Shown here piece after piece: positions 7,981-17,241 of a stretch of 54,012 nt of DNA. The notes beneath the pieces are model-generated. The model did no database searches, was not told the origin of the DNA, and saw only the letters and a list, made by a program, of their open reading frames with translations. Numbering within the stretch: position 1 is the first letter of the stretch; every line of letters starts with the position of its first letter. This stretch comes from Myxococcales bacterium (GTDB taxonomy: Bacteria; Myxococcota_A; Polyangia; Polyangiales; Polyangiaceae), in the NCBI GenBank assembly GCA_013297655.1, contig JAAFHV010000025.1, forward strand, positions 2,712 to 56,723, written 5' to 3'. Made by a program: the position numbers and the translations under genes.

Positions 7981-9578
7981 GTCTCCACCTCCACGTTCTC
8001 GACCTTGGCCTTCTTTTCGAAGCGTCGCGCGAGGCGGGAGAGCGGGTAGCTCATGGCCAAGTACAAGATCGCGCAGGCGAGCCCGGGACCGCCCCACGCC
8101 CGCACGTCCACCGCCGTGATCGACATCTGCTTCGTGAGCTCCACGACCGTGATCACCGAGACGAGCGAGCTGTCTTTCAAGAGCGACACGAAGTCCGACG
8201 TGACGTTCGGAAGCGCGAGGCGCACGGCTTGCGGGATGACCACGCTCCGCACCACACGAAGGCGCGTCATGCCGAGCGCGAGCCCCGCCTCCACGTGACC
8301 ATGAGGCACGGCTTGGATCCCCGCGCGGTACGCCTCGGCCTCGTAAGCGGCGTAGTTCATCCCGAGGGCGAGCACCGCCGCGGCGGGGGCGGGCAGCTTG
8401 AGCCAAGGCGCGAGCCCGAAGTAGAGCAAGTAGAGTTGGAGCAAGAGCGGTGTGCCACGCATGATCTCCACGTAGGTCGTCGTCGCGTAGGCGAGCGTCT
8501 TTCCACCGTAGGTACGCGCACATGCGAGCAGCAAGCCGAGCGGCGCCGCGATCGCCATCCCCGCGAGCGAAAGCGACAGCGTGACGAGCGCGGCGCGCAC
8601 GAGGAGCAGAAAGCGCGACGCGTCGAAGCGGGCCTCGTCGGCCTCTGGAGCCTGCGGCAGCGCCGAGATCGTGGGGGGGGGCCCCGCGCCGCCGTCGATG
8701 CCGCCGTCGCTCTCCGTCTCGCGCACGGGCTGTCCGAGGGCGCGCGCCTGGTCTTGTGCGGTCCACGTGAGGAGGCGCTCGTCGCGGGCCTCCCACAGCT
8801 TCGCGCGCTCCAGGATTTTGCGGAGCTCACCCACGCTCTCCATTTCGGCGAGCGCGCGATCGACCGCGTCGCGGAGCCCGGGCTCGCTACGTTTCGTCGC
8901 GACCGCGTAATTTCCCTGCTCCACGTCGCCGGCGACGACGAGCCCCTTGCGTCCGACCGAGTACCGCGCGGCGATGAGATCGTCGAGGAGCACCCCGTCG
9001 ATGCGACCCTGCTCCAAATCGATGTAGGGCTCGAGGCAGCCCTCGTACGGCACGGCCTCGCCGCCGCTCTCGCGCACGATCTCGAAGGAGCGCGTGCCCG
9101 AGAGGGAGCCGATCCGCTTCTTGGCCATCCCCTCGCGCGTGGCGGGGAGTCTCGCGTTCGCGCGCACGGTGAGCCGGGATGCGTACGTCTTGTACGGACG
9201 CGTGTAGAGTACACGTTTCGCGCGCGACGCGGTCATCTCGAAGCCGTTCAGGACGACGTCGAACGAGTCGCGCTCGAGCGACGGGACGAGGTTCGACCAG
9301 TCGTTCTGGACGAACTCCGCCTTCGCACCGAGGCGCTTGGCGATCCCGTCCGCGATCTCGACCTCGAAGCCGACCCGCTCGCCCTTGGCGTTCTCGTGCA
9401 CGAAGGGCTCGCCGCCTTGCACGTCGCCTCCCCAGCGGAGCACCTTCGTGCGCGATATCCGCGCGAGGCCCGGGTCCGGAACGAGGAGCGGACCTTCGGC
9501 GCGCGCCGGCACCGTGAGCACGGTGACGAGCGCGCACGGCAGGAGCGTGAGGGCCACGAGGCACGTTCGAGCAGACAC
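7977..9578 (-). CDS. fused polar amino-acid binding protein and ABC permease
   Basis: 533 residues. A signal-peptide-like N-terminus (VSARTCLVALTLLPCALVTV then VPARAEG) leads to a periplasmic solute-binding domain (about 40-290) of the polar amino-acid family. After a Gly/Pro linker, the permease spans about 320-525 with the EAA loop (EAGLALGMTRLRVVRSVVIP). It thus resembles the binding-protein/permease fusions of GlnP type, importing a polar amino acid with the ATPase encoded next. The frame is open to 9911, but only the GTG at 9578 puts the signal peptide at the N-terminus; there is no strong ribosome-binding site there. Substrate not determinable. Confidence 0.92.
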   Translation of the reverse strand: MSARTCLVALTLLPCALVTVLTVPARAEGPLLVPDPGLARISRTKVLRWGGDVQGGEPFVHENAKGERVGFEVEIADGIAKRLGAKAEFVQNDWSNLVPSLERDSFDVVLNGFEMTASRAKRVLYTRPYKTYASRLTVRANARLPATREGMAKKRIGSLSGTRSFEIVRESGGEAVPYEGCLEPYIDLEQGRIDGVLLDDLIAARYSVGRKGLVVAGDVEQGNYAVATKRSEPGLRDAVDRALAEMESVGELRKILERAKLWEARDERLLTWTAQDQARALGQPVRETESDGGIDGGAGPPPTISALPQAPEADEARFDASRFLLLVRAALVTLSLSLAGMAIAAPLGLLLACARTYGGKTLAYATTTYVEIMRGTPLLLQLYLLYFGLAPWLKLPAPAAAVLALGMNYAAYEAEAYRAGIQAVPHGHVEAGLALGMTRLRVVRSVVIPQAVRLALPNVTSDFVSLLKDSSLVSVITVVELTKQMSITAVDVRAWGGPGLACAILYLAMSYPLSRLARRFEKKAKVENVEVET

Positions 9579-9957
9579 GCGCCCGAGCCTACCGAGGGTC
9601 GACGGCGAGGATCGCTTCCATTCTCGAAAGGCGCGCCCGCCGCAAGGCAGGGACGCGGGCGCCTTCGTGTCCGATGGCAACGCGTGCGACGCGTCGTTCT
9701 CTGCCGATACTGATCCGCCTCGTCCGACGAGGTGCGCGCGAAGACGCATAAAAATAGCGCGATCGACCCGGGCATCGAACGTTCGGGGGGCCGTCTTCAT
9801 TTTGGAGCGCATCGAAACGCGGGCGGTCGTGATGGCGGTTCGCGACCTTGGGGGTTCCTGTTCCACGCCGGCCCCATCACGGTCCACGGTCGGCGCGACT
9901 ACCCGTCGCACGGAGCCCGTCGAACCCCCGTGCCGGCTTGCGGCCGAGTGAGCGCGG
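9579..9957. other. 379-bp intergenic stretch upstream of the ABC importer
   Basis: No convincing gene. It contains a GC-rich imperfect hairpin (arms 9630-9640 and 9655-9663) about 50 bp upstream of the transporter start, which could be a leader structure, and a short AT-rich patch near 9748-9760. It should hold the importer promoter. Confidence 0.5.
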
Positions 9958-11406
9958 TCAGCTCTTGAAGTCGCCCGGCTTGAGGTCGAGGCGCCGCAGA
10001 AGATCGTAGAAGTCGGTGCGGTTCCGCCCCGCGACCTTCGCCGCGGAAGTCACGTTGCCGGCGCAGCGCGCGAGCACGGCGGTGAGGTAGGCGCGCTCGA
10101 ACGCGTCGCGCGCGTCCTTCAATGGCGGAGGCTCGGGCGACGTGGGATCGGCGTACCCGAGGAACACCTCCGCGAGCGCGCGACCGAGCGCCTTCGGTGC
10201 GGCCGTGCTCGAGGACCCTGGGAGACCGATGCCGGGGAGGCGCTCGACGTCGACGGTGTCGCCGCGGGCGAGGAGGACCGCCGCTTCCATCGCGTTCGCG
10301 AGCTCGCGCACGTTGCCCGGCCATGGGTGGCTCGAGATCGCCGCGAGCGCTTCGGGGCCGAGGCTCGGCGTGGAGCGCTTGTGGCGCGCGGCGGCGCGCT
10401 CGAGGAAGAGCTCGGCGAGGAGCGGGATGTCGTCGGTGCGCTCGCGGAGGGGCGGCATCGCGACGGGGACCACACAGAGCCGATAGAAGAGGTCTTCGCG
10501 GAAGCGCTTCTCGGTCACTTCGACCCGCAAATCACGGTTCGTCGCGGCGACGATTCGCGCGTCGGTCTCTTCTTCTTTCGTGGATCCTACACGCGAAAAT
10601 CGTCGCGTCTCGAGGACACGGAGCAGCTTCGCTTGAACCTCGAGCGACGCCTCGCCGACCTCGTCGAGGAAGAGGGTGCCCTTCCGCGCCGCGGCGAACA
10701 GGCCCTCGCGCGCCTCGCCCGCGCCGGTGAACGCGCCCTTCAGGTGGCCGAAGAGGGTGCTCTCGAGCAACGTGGGCGCGAGCGCGGCGCAGTTCACGGC
10801 GACGAACGGGCCGCCCGCACGATCCGAGAGCGTGTGGAGCGTTCGCGCGGCGAGCTCCTTCCCGGTCCCGGACTCACCGAGGAGGAGGACCGTCGCCTCG
10901 GAAGGGCCGAGGCGCGAGAGCACCTCGCGTACCTCGCGGATCGCGGCGCTCACGCCCACGATCGTGTCGCCTTGCGCCTCGTCGCCGACGAGCCTCCGCA
11001 GCCCACGCACCTCCCGGCGGAGCCGCGACGCCAGCGCGGCGTGCTCGACGTGCTGCAGGAGCTCGTGGTCGGAGAACGGCTTGAGCAAGAACCCGAAGGC
11101 TCCGCTTTGCATCGCGCGCACCGCCGTTTCGACCGAGCCGTGCGCGGTGAGCACGATGACGGCGACCTCCGGGCAACGCTCGCGCGCCTCGCGGAGCACG
11201 TCGAGGCCGTCCTCCGTGCCGAGGCGCAGGTCGAGCAGGACCACGTCGAGCGCCTCACGACCGAGCCGGTCTACCGCCGAACGCACGTCGTGCGCCATCG
11301 ACACGTCGTAGCCTTTCGCAGTGAACCGCAAGTCGAGCAGCTCGCACAGCTCGACGTCGTCGTCCACCAGTAGAATGTTTCGGGAATCGTTCATGTTTTT
11401 GCTCAT
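9958..11406 (-). CDS. sigma-54-dependent response regulator (NtrC family)
   Basis: A 482-residue DNA-binding activator. The receiver domain (about 10-125) has the acidic pocket DDD at 15-17 and the phospho-acceptor Asp59. The AAA+ domain (about 148-370) has Walker A GESGTGKE at 177-184, an intact GAFTGA sigma-54 contact loop at 224-229 and Walker B LFLDE at 245-249. A Fis-type helix-turn-helix closes the protein (AGNVTSAAKVAGRNRTDFYDLL). All activating parts are intact, so it should open sigma-54 promoters after phosphorylation by the adjacent sensor kinase. Its ATG overlaps the kinase stop by 4 bp (ATGA). Confidence 0.96.
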   Translation of the reverse strand: MSKNMNDSRNILLVDDDVELCELLDLRFTAKGYDVSMAHDVRSAVDRLGREALDVVLLDLRLGTEDGLDVLREARERCPEVAVIVLTAHGSVETAVRAMQSGAFGFLLKPFSDHELLQHVEHAALASRLRREVRGLRRLVGDEAQGDTIVGVSAAIREVREVLSRLGPSEATVLLLGESGTGKELAARTLHTLSDRAGGPFVAVNCAALAPTLLESTLFGHLKGAFTGAGEAREGLFAAARKGTLFLDEVGEASLEVQAKLLRVLETRRFSRVGSTKEEETDARIVAATNRDLRVEVTEKRFREDLFYRLCVVPVAMPPLRERTDDIPLLAELFLERAAARHKRSTPSLGPEALAAISSHPWPGNVRELANAMEAAVLLARGDTVDVERLPGIGLPGSSSTAAPKALGRALAEVFLGYADPTSPEPPPLKDARDAFERAYLTAVLARCAGNVTSAAKVAGRNRTDFYDLLRRLDLKPGDFKS

Positions 11407-12860
11407 GATAGTTTCTCCGCGGGCAGGCTCATTCGAAAGGTGGACCCTGTCTCGTCGGACCGCTCGAGGTCGACGTCGCCGTCGTGGGCGCGGAGCACCT
11501 CGCGCGCGAACGCGAGCCCGAGGCCGAGGCTGAAGGGGCGCTCCACGCCGCTGACGGGAGCCGCCGCGAAGGGCGAGAAGAGATCCTTGCGCACGGCCTC
11601 GGGTACGCCGGGGCCATGGTCACTTACGCGCACCGTCACGATGCCATCGACGTCCTCGGCCTCCACGACCACCACGCCCCCCGTCGCGGTCACGCTCGCC
11701 GCGTTTCGGAGCAGGTTCGCGAGCGCGCGCTCGAGGAGCGAGGCGTCGGCCCACACCGCCCGCTTCGGCGCATGCTCCACGCGGAAGGTGATTTCTCGTC
11801 GCGCGGCCGCCTCGCGCTCCGACACGATCGCCGCGTCGACGATCGCGCTCACGGTCGTGTCGCACGCGACCTTGAGCGGCTGCCCGGAGCGGAGACGCGA
11901 GAGATCGAGCAGCGTCGTGACGAGGCGCACCTCTTCTTCGCAGGCGCGCCGCGCGAGGGCGAGGACCCGGTTTTGTTTCGGGGTGAGCTCGCCCAAGGTG
12001 CCGTCGCCGAGGAGGGCCAGCGCTTCGCGAAGGCGCGCGAGCGGCGTGCGTAGCTCGTGCGAGACGTTCGCCAAGAAGCCTTGTTTCAGCTCGTCGATCT
12101 CCTGGATCCGAAGGCGCATGCGCTCGAGATCGCGGCCGAGCTCGCGCACCTCGTGAGGACCGGCGAGGACCTCGATCGGCTCGAACGACCCTTCGCCGAG
12201 GCGGGTCGCGGCGCTCGCGAGGGCGCCGATCGGCTTGGTCACGCTCGCGGCGGTGGTGCGCGCGACGACGACGGCGACGATGGCGGCGAGGACCGCGACG
12301 ACACCACCGAGGGTCGCGCTCGTCACGCCGATGCGACGCGCCTCGTCCTCGTCCTCGCGGATCCTCACGTGGAGCTCGTTCAGCCGCGCGACCCACGCGT
12401 CAGTGAGATCTTCGTCGAGCTGGATGCGATCGCGCTCGACGCTAGGATCGCGGAGCGTCTTGCAGGTGTCGCCCGCGGTCGCCTTCACCGCGAAATCCCT
12501 GTAGCGCGTCGCCGACACGATCACGGCGCCGGCAGCCTTCACCTGTTGCTCGTGCACCCCCGCGGTTCGAAGCACACGATCGAGCTCGTCGCGCGCAGCG
12601 ACGAGATCCGCCCGCGCGATCCCTTCGCTCCCGAGATCGCAGCGCGCGCGCCCGTGACGAGCGGCGACCTCGACCGCCCATGCGGCGCGGTGCACACCCT
12701 CCTCCGCGTCGAGACCGGAGAGCTCGTCTTGGCGCACGACCGCGACGAGGCCCACCATGCGAAGCAGCCCCTGCAGCGTAGCGACGAGCGCGAGCACCAC
12801 CAAGATGGCGAGCGCGCCGTGGCTCATGAGGAGTCGGCTCGCGAGAGATCGCGCCTTCAT
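11403..12860 (-). CDS. membrane sensor histidine kinase
   Basis: 485 residues. Two membrane helices (about 11-35 and 182-200) frame a periplasmic sensor of about 145 residues that contains two Cys. A HAMP linker, the dimerisation/H-box with His268 (ANVSHELRTPLARLR), an N-box (LLRNAASV) and G-boxes (DHGPGVP, GLGLAF) follow. It should phosphorylate the coupled sigma-54 regulator. The frame stays open to 13679 over the antiporter gene, but the ATG at 12860 gives the first membrane helix and is preferred. It lies 95 bp after the antiporter stop, consistent with one operon. The signal sensed is unknown. Confidence 0.94.
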   Translation of the reverse strand: MKARSLASRLLMSHGALAILVVLALVATLQGLLRMVGLVAVVRQDELSGLDAEEGVHRAAWAVEVAARHGRARCDLGSEGIARADLVAARDELDRVLRTAGVHEQQVKAAGAVIVSATRYRDFAVKATAGDTCKTLRDPSVERDRIQLDEDLTDAWVARLNELHVRIREDEDEARRIGVTSATLGGVVAVLAAIVAVVVARTTAASVTKPIGALASAATRLGEGSFEPIEVLAGPHEVRELGRDLERMRLRIQEIDELKQGFLANVSHELRTPLARLREALALLGDGTLGELTPKQNRVLALARRACEEEVRLVTTLLDLSRLRSGQPLKVACDTTVSAIVDAAIVSEREAAARREITFRVEHAPKRAVWADASLLERALANLLRNAASVTATGGVVVVEAEDVDGIVTVRVSDHGPGVPEAVRKDLFSPFAAAPVSGVERPFSLGLGLAFAREVLRAHDGDVDLERSDETGSTFRMSLPAEKLS

Positions 12861-12955
12861 CGGCGCGGAGCATAGTCCTTCGCGCGCGTAACCATGCGCG
12901 TTCTCGGCTTGTCGGTGGGGGCCGACGCTGGCTCGCGCGTCTCCACGGAACGGGC

Positions 12956-14395
12956 TCAGCCGGATGCTTCGGAGGTCTCTCCCTCGCGAGGCGCGGCCTC
13001 CTCCGCGCGGCCACGCTGGAGCAGGTGGAGGATCGGTGTCGTCGCGAACGTGGTCACGAGCGCCATCACGACCATCATCGCGAAGAGCGTGGGAGAGAGC
13101 ACGCGCAAGTCGAGCCCGATGTTGAGCACGATGAGCTCCATCAGGCCGCGCGTGTTCATGAGCACGCCGATCGTGGCCGCGTCGCGTCCGTCGAGTCCCG
13201 TGAGTCGCGCCGCGAGCGCGCTGCCGCCGAACTTTCCGAGGCAGGCGACGACGATGATCACGCCGCAAATCAGCCAGTTTTGGAGACCACTCACGAGCCC
13301 GATCTGGGTGCGCATTCCCGTGAACGCGAAGAACGCGGGGAGGAGGAACACGACGACCACGTCCTCGAGGCGCTGCTTCATGCTCTTCGCCAAGAGCGAC
13401 TCGTGGGGCACGATCGCGCCCAACAGGAACGCCCCGAAGAGCGCGTGCACACCGATGCACTCCGTGGCGAGCGACGACAGCAGGAGCCCCACGAGCACGA
13501 GCGCGGTCGTCTGCTGGGTCACGTTGCGGACGAGCTCGTGGCGACGAACGGCGCGTTCGAGGAGCGGACGAACCACCGCGAGCATCACCGCGACGTACAC
13601 GACCGTGAGCCCGATCGTCACGGTCGCGTGTCCTACCTTCGATTTGGCCACGCTCACCACGAAGGCGAGCAGGCACCACGCTGTCACGTCGTCGACGGCG
13701 GCGCAGCTAATCGCGATGACGCCAATGCGTGTCTTTTGAATTCCGCGGTCGGTGAGGATGCGCGCGAGCACCGGGAACGCGGTGACCGACATCGACAAGC
13801 CCATGAACAGCGCAAAAATGCCGAACGGAACGTCGCTCGACGACACCTGCGGGTAAATCCAAAGCGCGGCGACGGAGCCGAGCACGAACGGCGCGAGGAT
13901 GCTCGCGTGCGAGATCGCGATCGTCGTGTGCGTCTTCTTGCGGAGGAGCGACGTGTCGAGCTCCAGTCCGACGAGGAACATGAAGAGCACCACCCCGACC
14001 TGCGCCAAGATCCCCAAGTAGGGCGCGACGGCAGGTGGCAGCAGGTATCCGGAGACGGAAGGAGCGAAGCGGCCGAGGAGCGACGGGCCGAGCATGATCC
14101 CGGCGATGACCTCGCCGACGACGGCCGGCTGCTGGAACCACTTGAAGGCCATGCCGAGCAGACGCGACGCGACGATGACGACGGCGAGCGCGAGCAGCAC
14201 GTGGAAGAGCGTGTCGTTGTGAGCGGCCGGCGAGCCCTGCCCGAACGTCGCGGGCGAGGTGGGCGCGGGCGCGACGAGACCGGCGCCCGCCTTTCGAACG
14301 AGCTGGAACAGCGCCACCGTGACAACGACCATGACGCCGTAGGCGAGTAGCGTCTTTCCTTGGGTGGCGGGCGCAGGAGGGGGAGCCGAGCTCAT
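12956..14395 (-). CDS. CPA2-type cation/proton antiporter
   Basis: 479 residues with about 12-13 membrane helices after a Pro/Ala-rich N-terminus. Family marks include GEVIAGIMLGPSLLG, the FLVGLELD segment (140-147) and the Asp-Asp pair at 235-236 (CAAVDDVTAW) in the ion-binding helix. It lacks the C-terminal RCK/TrkA domain of KefB/KefC, so nucleotide or thiol gating is unlikely. It should exchange Na+ or K+ for protons. In-frame Met codons at 14404 and 14407 are alternative starts, and none has a good ribosome-binding site. It is followed by the sensor kinase and regulator, which suggests ion or pH stress control (inference). Confidence 0.93.
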   Translation of the reverse strand: MSSAPPPAPATQGKTLLAYGVMVVVTVALFQLVRKAGAGLVAPAPTSPATFGQGSPAAHNDTLFHVLLALAVVIVASRLLGMAFKWFQQPAVVGEVIAGIMLGPSLLGRFAPSVSGYLLPPAVAPYLGILAQVGVVLFMFLVGLELDTSLLRKKTHTTIAISHASILAPFVLGSVAALWIYPQVSSSDVPFGIFALFMGLSMSVTAFPVLARILTDRGIQKTRIGVIAISCAAVDDVTAWCLLAFVVSVAKSKVGHATVTIGLTVVYVAVMLAVVRPLLERAVRRHELVRNVTQQTTALVLVGLLLSSLATECIGVHALFGAFLLGAIVPHESLLAKSMKQRLEDVVVVFLLPAFFAFTGMRTQIGLVSGLQNWLICGVIIVVACLGKFGGSALAARLTGLDGRDAATIGVLMNTRGLMELIVLNIGLDLRVLSPTLFAMMVVMALVTTFATTPILHLLQRGRAEEAAPREGETSEASG

Positions 14396-14586
14396 TCGCC
14401 GCATCATGCCGAGGCCGTGTCCGCGAGTCGACCCGAAGCGCCTATGCCGCCCACGCCGCCATCTGCGAACGACAGAATTAAAGACCACGAGTGTATCTAA
14501 AATGTCTCGCCGCGTGCGTGTGGGCTCGTGCGTTCGAAAGAACGAACCCGCCGAGCCACGCGGACGAGCGCGGCGCGGCGGGTGCT

Positions 14587-14628
14587 CTAGAGCCCCGAAT
14601 AGGTTGAATCCGTCGGGTTAGGGCGTGG
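14587..14628 (+). repeat. solo copy of the CTAGAGC-type interspersed repeat
   Basis: Starts CTAGAGCCCCGAATAGG and continues TTGAATCC. It matches, in the same register, the two arms at 32374-32415 (+) and 32491-32532 (complement). Just before it, GGTGCTCTAG matches the outer end of the 32.5-kb arm, so the junction GCTCTAGAGC is a palindrome. It overlaps the stop codon of the 14618-16540 gene. Confidence 0.6.
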
Positions 14629-16540
14629 GGTACGCGCAGCGGAAGCCGAGCTTGCCGTACTTGTTCAGCAGGTGCGACGAGTGAGTCGAGCCTACGCCGT
14701 GGCCCTCGAAGGAGCCGTTCTTCGCCCACGTCATCGACGACGCGAAGGGGGTCGCGGCGGTGGGAGCGCTGATCGTGCCCGTGATCTCCATGAGGCCGTC
14801 GTTGAGCGAGTGCCCGTTGGGGCCCCGTCCGCGGAGGCGACCCGGAGCCCCGACGAACACCATGTAGTCGGTGCCGATCATGTTCGGGTACTCGTAGCTG
14901 TAGTTGAAGTTCGCGAACTCGATCGACTGGCTCGCGTTAGGCGCGAACGGGCTGCCCGCGGCGCGGAGGCTCGCGTCGGTCGCGGTGGGGAAGCGGTTGC
15001 CCGCGAACGTGGCCGAGCCCTGTCCCTTCGGCGTCGGTGTCGCGCCCCAGGCGTAGGTGCTCGCGCCCCAGGCCGCGTTGTACTCCGCGACCGTCTGAAG
15101 GCGGCCGCCGTCCCAGATGCAGAACGCCTGCGCCATGAGGTAGTTCACGCACTGGAGGCCCTTGGTGTCGGCCGTGTCTTGGCTCTGCCCGTGGGCCGAG
15201 TCTTGGAGAGACGTCTGCACCGCGGGGGTCATCCAGTAGGTGTGGGTACCGGGCGAGTTGACGTAACAACCCGTGAGCGTCTGGGTGTTGTTGCGGAAGA
15301 TGAAGCCGCCGAGATGGCGGTTCACGCTGGTGTACACACCTGCGATCGGCGTGGCATCGTTCTGCGAGCCCTCCGCGAGCTCCCCGGCGCCACCACCAGC
15401 GAAGCTCGTGGGGAGATAGGGGTCCCACGTCGCCGCCATCGGGCCCGCGGCGGTGATGCGCCCCGCGGCGCGCTCCGCTTGGATGAACGCGCGGACGTTG
15501 CCGCTCACAGCCGCGAGGAACGCGCGCATGCGCCCCGCGGTGACGCCGTACTTGCCGAGGTTCACTCCCGGCATGCCGGGCACCGGCGCCGTCGCGCAGC
15601 AGCTCTCGTGGTCGGCGCCTACTTGGCCGACCTCACCGCGCCCGCACGTGTTGCCTCCGTTGCGGACCACGCAGCTCGGTCGTGGTGCGCACTTGAAGTC
15701 GAACGCGCAGCCGTCCGAGGCGCAGTCGCTCGCCACTTTGCACACCTTGGCGGTCGTGCATTTCGGGTTGCCGGCGCCGCCGCAGTCGACGTCGGTCTCG
15801 TCGCCGTTCTTCACGGTGTCGGTCGGCGACGGAGCACGGCAGGTGCCGCCGGTGCACACGAGGCTCGTGCAATCGGAGCCGACGCCGCACATCTTGGTGT
15901 CGGCGCACGCGGGAGCGGTGGGGCCACCACAGTCGATGTCCGTCTCGGTGCCGTTCTGCACGCCGTCGATCGCAGGGGCGGAGCACAGGTTCGCGGTGCA
16001 CACGCCGCTCGCGCAGTCGAGCTTGGCGCCGCACTTGAGGCCGGTGGCGCACTTCGGAGCGTTCGCCCCGCCGCAGTCGATGTCGGTCTCGTCGCCGTTG
16101 CGCGTGAGGTCGGTGCCGGTGGGCGGTTGGCAACGCAGGCCCTGCCCGTCGCCCGTGTCTTTGCAGACGATGCTCTTGCAGTCGTTCCGCGTGAGACACT
16201 TCTTTCCGTCCTCACAAAGCTTCCGCGAGATGCCGCCGCAGTCGACGTCGGTCTCGTCGTTGTTCTGGACGCCGTCGGTCAACGAGGCGGTCGCGCACTT
16301 GCCGGTGGGGAGGCAAATGTTGGAAGAGCAGTCGGCGGGCTTCTCGCAGTCCGGCTTGGGGCCGTCCGGCGAGGCGTCGGTCGACGGCGTGGTGCCCGTA
16401 GGGTTGGTCGTTGGCTCCGTTGTGGAGGTGGGGGCGGCGTCCGGATCGCCCCCGCCGGGCGTGGGGGTGCTGCTGCACGCCACCGGGACGGCCACGAGGC
16501 CAGCCAACATCACGAACCCGATCAGCCGTGTACGATTCAT
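14618..16540 (-). CDS. Cys-rich repeat lipoprotein with FGE-sulfatase-like C-terminal domain
   Basis: 640 residues, outer-envelope lipoprotein: signal peptide with lipidation Cys22 (VPVACSS). After a Thr/Pro linker come about four tandem Cys-rich units (about 85-320), each with a D-x-V-x-N-G/N-D/T-E-T-D-x-D-C-G-G core and a following DCxSxxC. These are typical of myxobacterial surface proteins. The C-terminal half (about 330-640) resembles the formylglycine-generating-enzyme fold (GVTAGRMRAFL, NYLMAQAFCIWDGGRLQTV, LGFRC) but lacks the paired catalytic Cys, so it is more likely a binding domain than an enzyme. The start at 16540 is set by GGAGGAAC just upstream. The stop lies in a dispersed repeat. 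Confidence 0.88.
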   Translation of the reverse strand: MNRTRLIGFVMLAGLVAVPVACSSTPTPGGGDPDAAPTSTTEPTTNPTGTTPSTDASPDGPKPDCEKPADCSSNICLPTGKCATASLTDGVQNNDETDVDCGGISRKLCEDGKKCLTRNDCKSIVCKDTGDGQGLRCQPPTGTDLTRNGDETDIDCGGANAPKCATGLKCGAKLDCASGVCTANLCSAPAIDGVQNGTETDIDCGGPTAPACADTKMCGVGSDCTSLVCTGGTCRAPSPTDTVKNGDETDVDCGGAGNPKCTTAKVCKVASDCASDGCAFDFKCAPRPSCVVRNGGNTCGRGEVGQVGADHESCCATAPVPGMPGVNLGKYGVTAGRMRAFLAAVSGNVRAFIQAERAAGRITAAGPMAATWDPYLPTSFAGGGAGELAEGSQNDATPIAGVYTSVNRHLGGFIFRNNTQTLTGCYVNSPGTHTYWMTPAVQTSLQDSAHGQSQDTADTKGLQCVNYLMAQAFCIWDGGRLQTVAEYNAAWGASTYAWGATPTPKGQGSATFAGNRFPTATDASLRAAGSPFAPNASQSIEFANFNYSYEYPNMIGTDYMVFVGAPGRLRGRGPNGHSLNDGLMEITGTISAPTAATPFASSMTWAKNGSFEGHGVGSTHSSHLLNKYGKLGFRCAYPTP

Positions 16541-16683
16541 GTTCCTCCGGCGCCGAGGCGCTCCATCCTCGAGACTACGAGGAGTGGATGCGCGGCGCAC
16601 GTGACGTGTTCGCGAAATTAGAAAATTCCGTTCTCGGTGGCACGCGTCACGCGTCCCGGCGCCAGAAATCGCGTCGGGCGGGC

Positions 16684-17151
16684 TCAGCGGGGGAGGGTGG
16701 CGAGCAAGGCGCGCACGCCCTCGACGTGGCGCTTCGCGCTGAGCTCGCCCTCGATGACGCCGGCGATCTTGCCCGCCTTGTCGATCACGATGGTGACCCG
16801 CTTCACGCGCCCGAACAGCCCCGACAGGAAGCTCTGTGCGCCGTACTTGTCGGCGAGGGCGCGGCTCTCGTCGGCGACGAGCGGGAAGGGGATTTTGTGC
16901 TCCCCGCGAAACCGCTCGTGCGACGCGTTGGAGTCGGTCGAGACGCCGATGACCTCGGTGTCGTGGCTCGTCAGCTCCGCGTACATGTCACGGAAGCCGC
17001 ACGTCTCGCGGGTGCACACGAGCGTGAAATCCGCGGGATAAAAATAGAGCACCACGTTCTTCCGGCCGCGAAGCTCGGACAGCCGCAGCGCGCGTCCGTC
17101 GCTCGAGACCACGTCGAAATCGGGGGCGCGCTGTCCGACGGTAAGGCTCAC
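16684..17151 (-). CDS. bcp: Bcp/PrxQ-type thioredoxin-dependent peroxiredoxin
   Basis: Reduces peroxides in the cytosol using thioredoxin. The active-site segment FTLVCTRETCGFRD holds both the peroxidatic Cys and a resolving Cys five residues later, as in alpha-2 Bcp proteins. The fold continues through VIGVSTDS and FPLVAD to the C-terminus. From the GTG at 17151 the protein has 155 residues, the usual family length. An upstream ATG at 17190 in the same frame would add 13 residues (MRAVALKLGHAAR); no ribosome-binding site decides between them. Monocistronic in appearance. Confidence 0.92.
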   Translation of the reverse strand: MSLTVGQRAPDFDVVSSDGRALRLSELRGRKNVVLYFYPADFTLVCTRETCGFRDMYAELTSHDTEVIGVSTDSNASHERFRGEHKIPFPLVADESRALADKYGAQSFLSGLFGRVKRVTIVIDKAGKIAGVIEGELSAKRHVEGVRALLATLPR

Positions 17152-17241
17152 ACGCGCAGCATGCCCAAGTTTAAGGGCGACCGCCCTCATGAAGCGCGCA
17201 GGTGGCACTTTTTGTGTACCCGTGACACGACCGTGGTCGAC

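Noticed and set aside
9630-9663. Hairpin upstream of the ABC importer as a riboswitch
   Set aside because: One imperfect GC-rich stem with no conserved riboswitch core recognised.
9732-9968. 78-aa frame on the plus strand in the gap before the regulator
   Set aside because: Irregular composition, no ribosome-binding site, and it runs into the end of the response-regulator gene on the other strand.
12861-13679. Long N-terminal extension of the histidine kinase
   Set aside because: It covers the antiporter gene and is Arg/Ala-rich as expected of a shadow frame.
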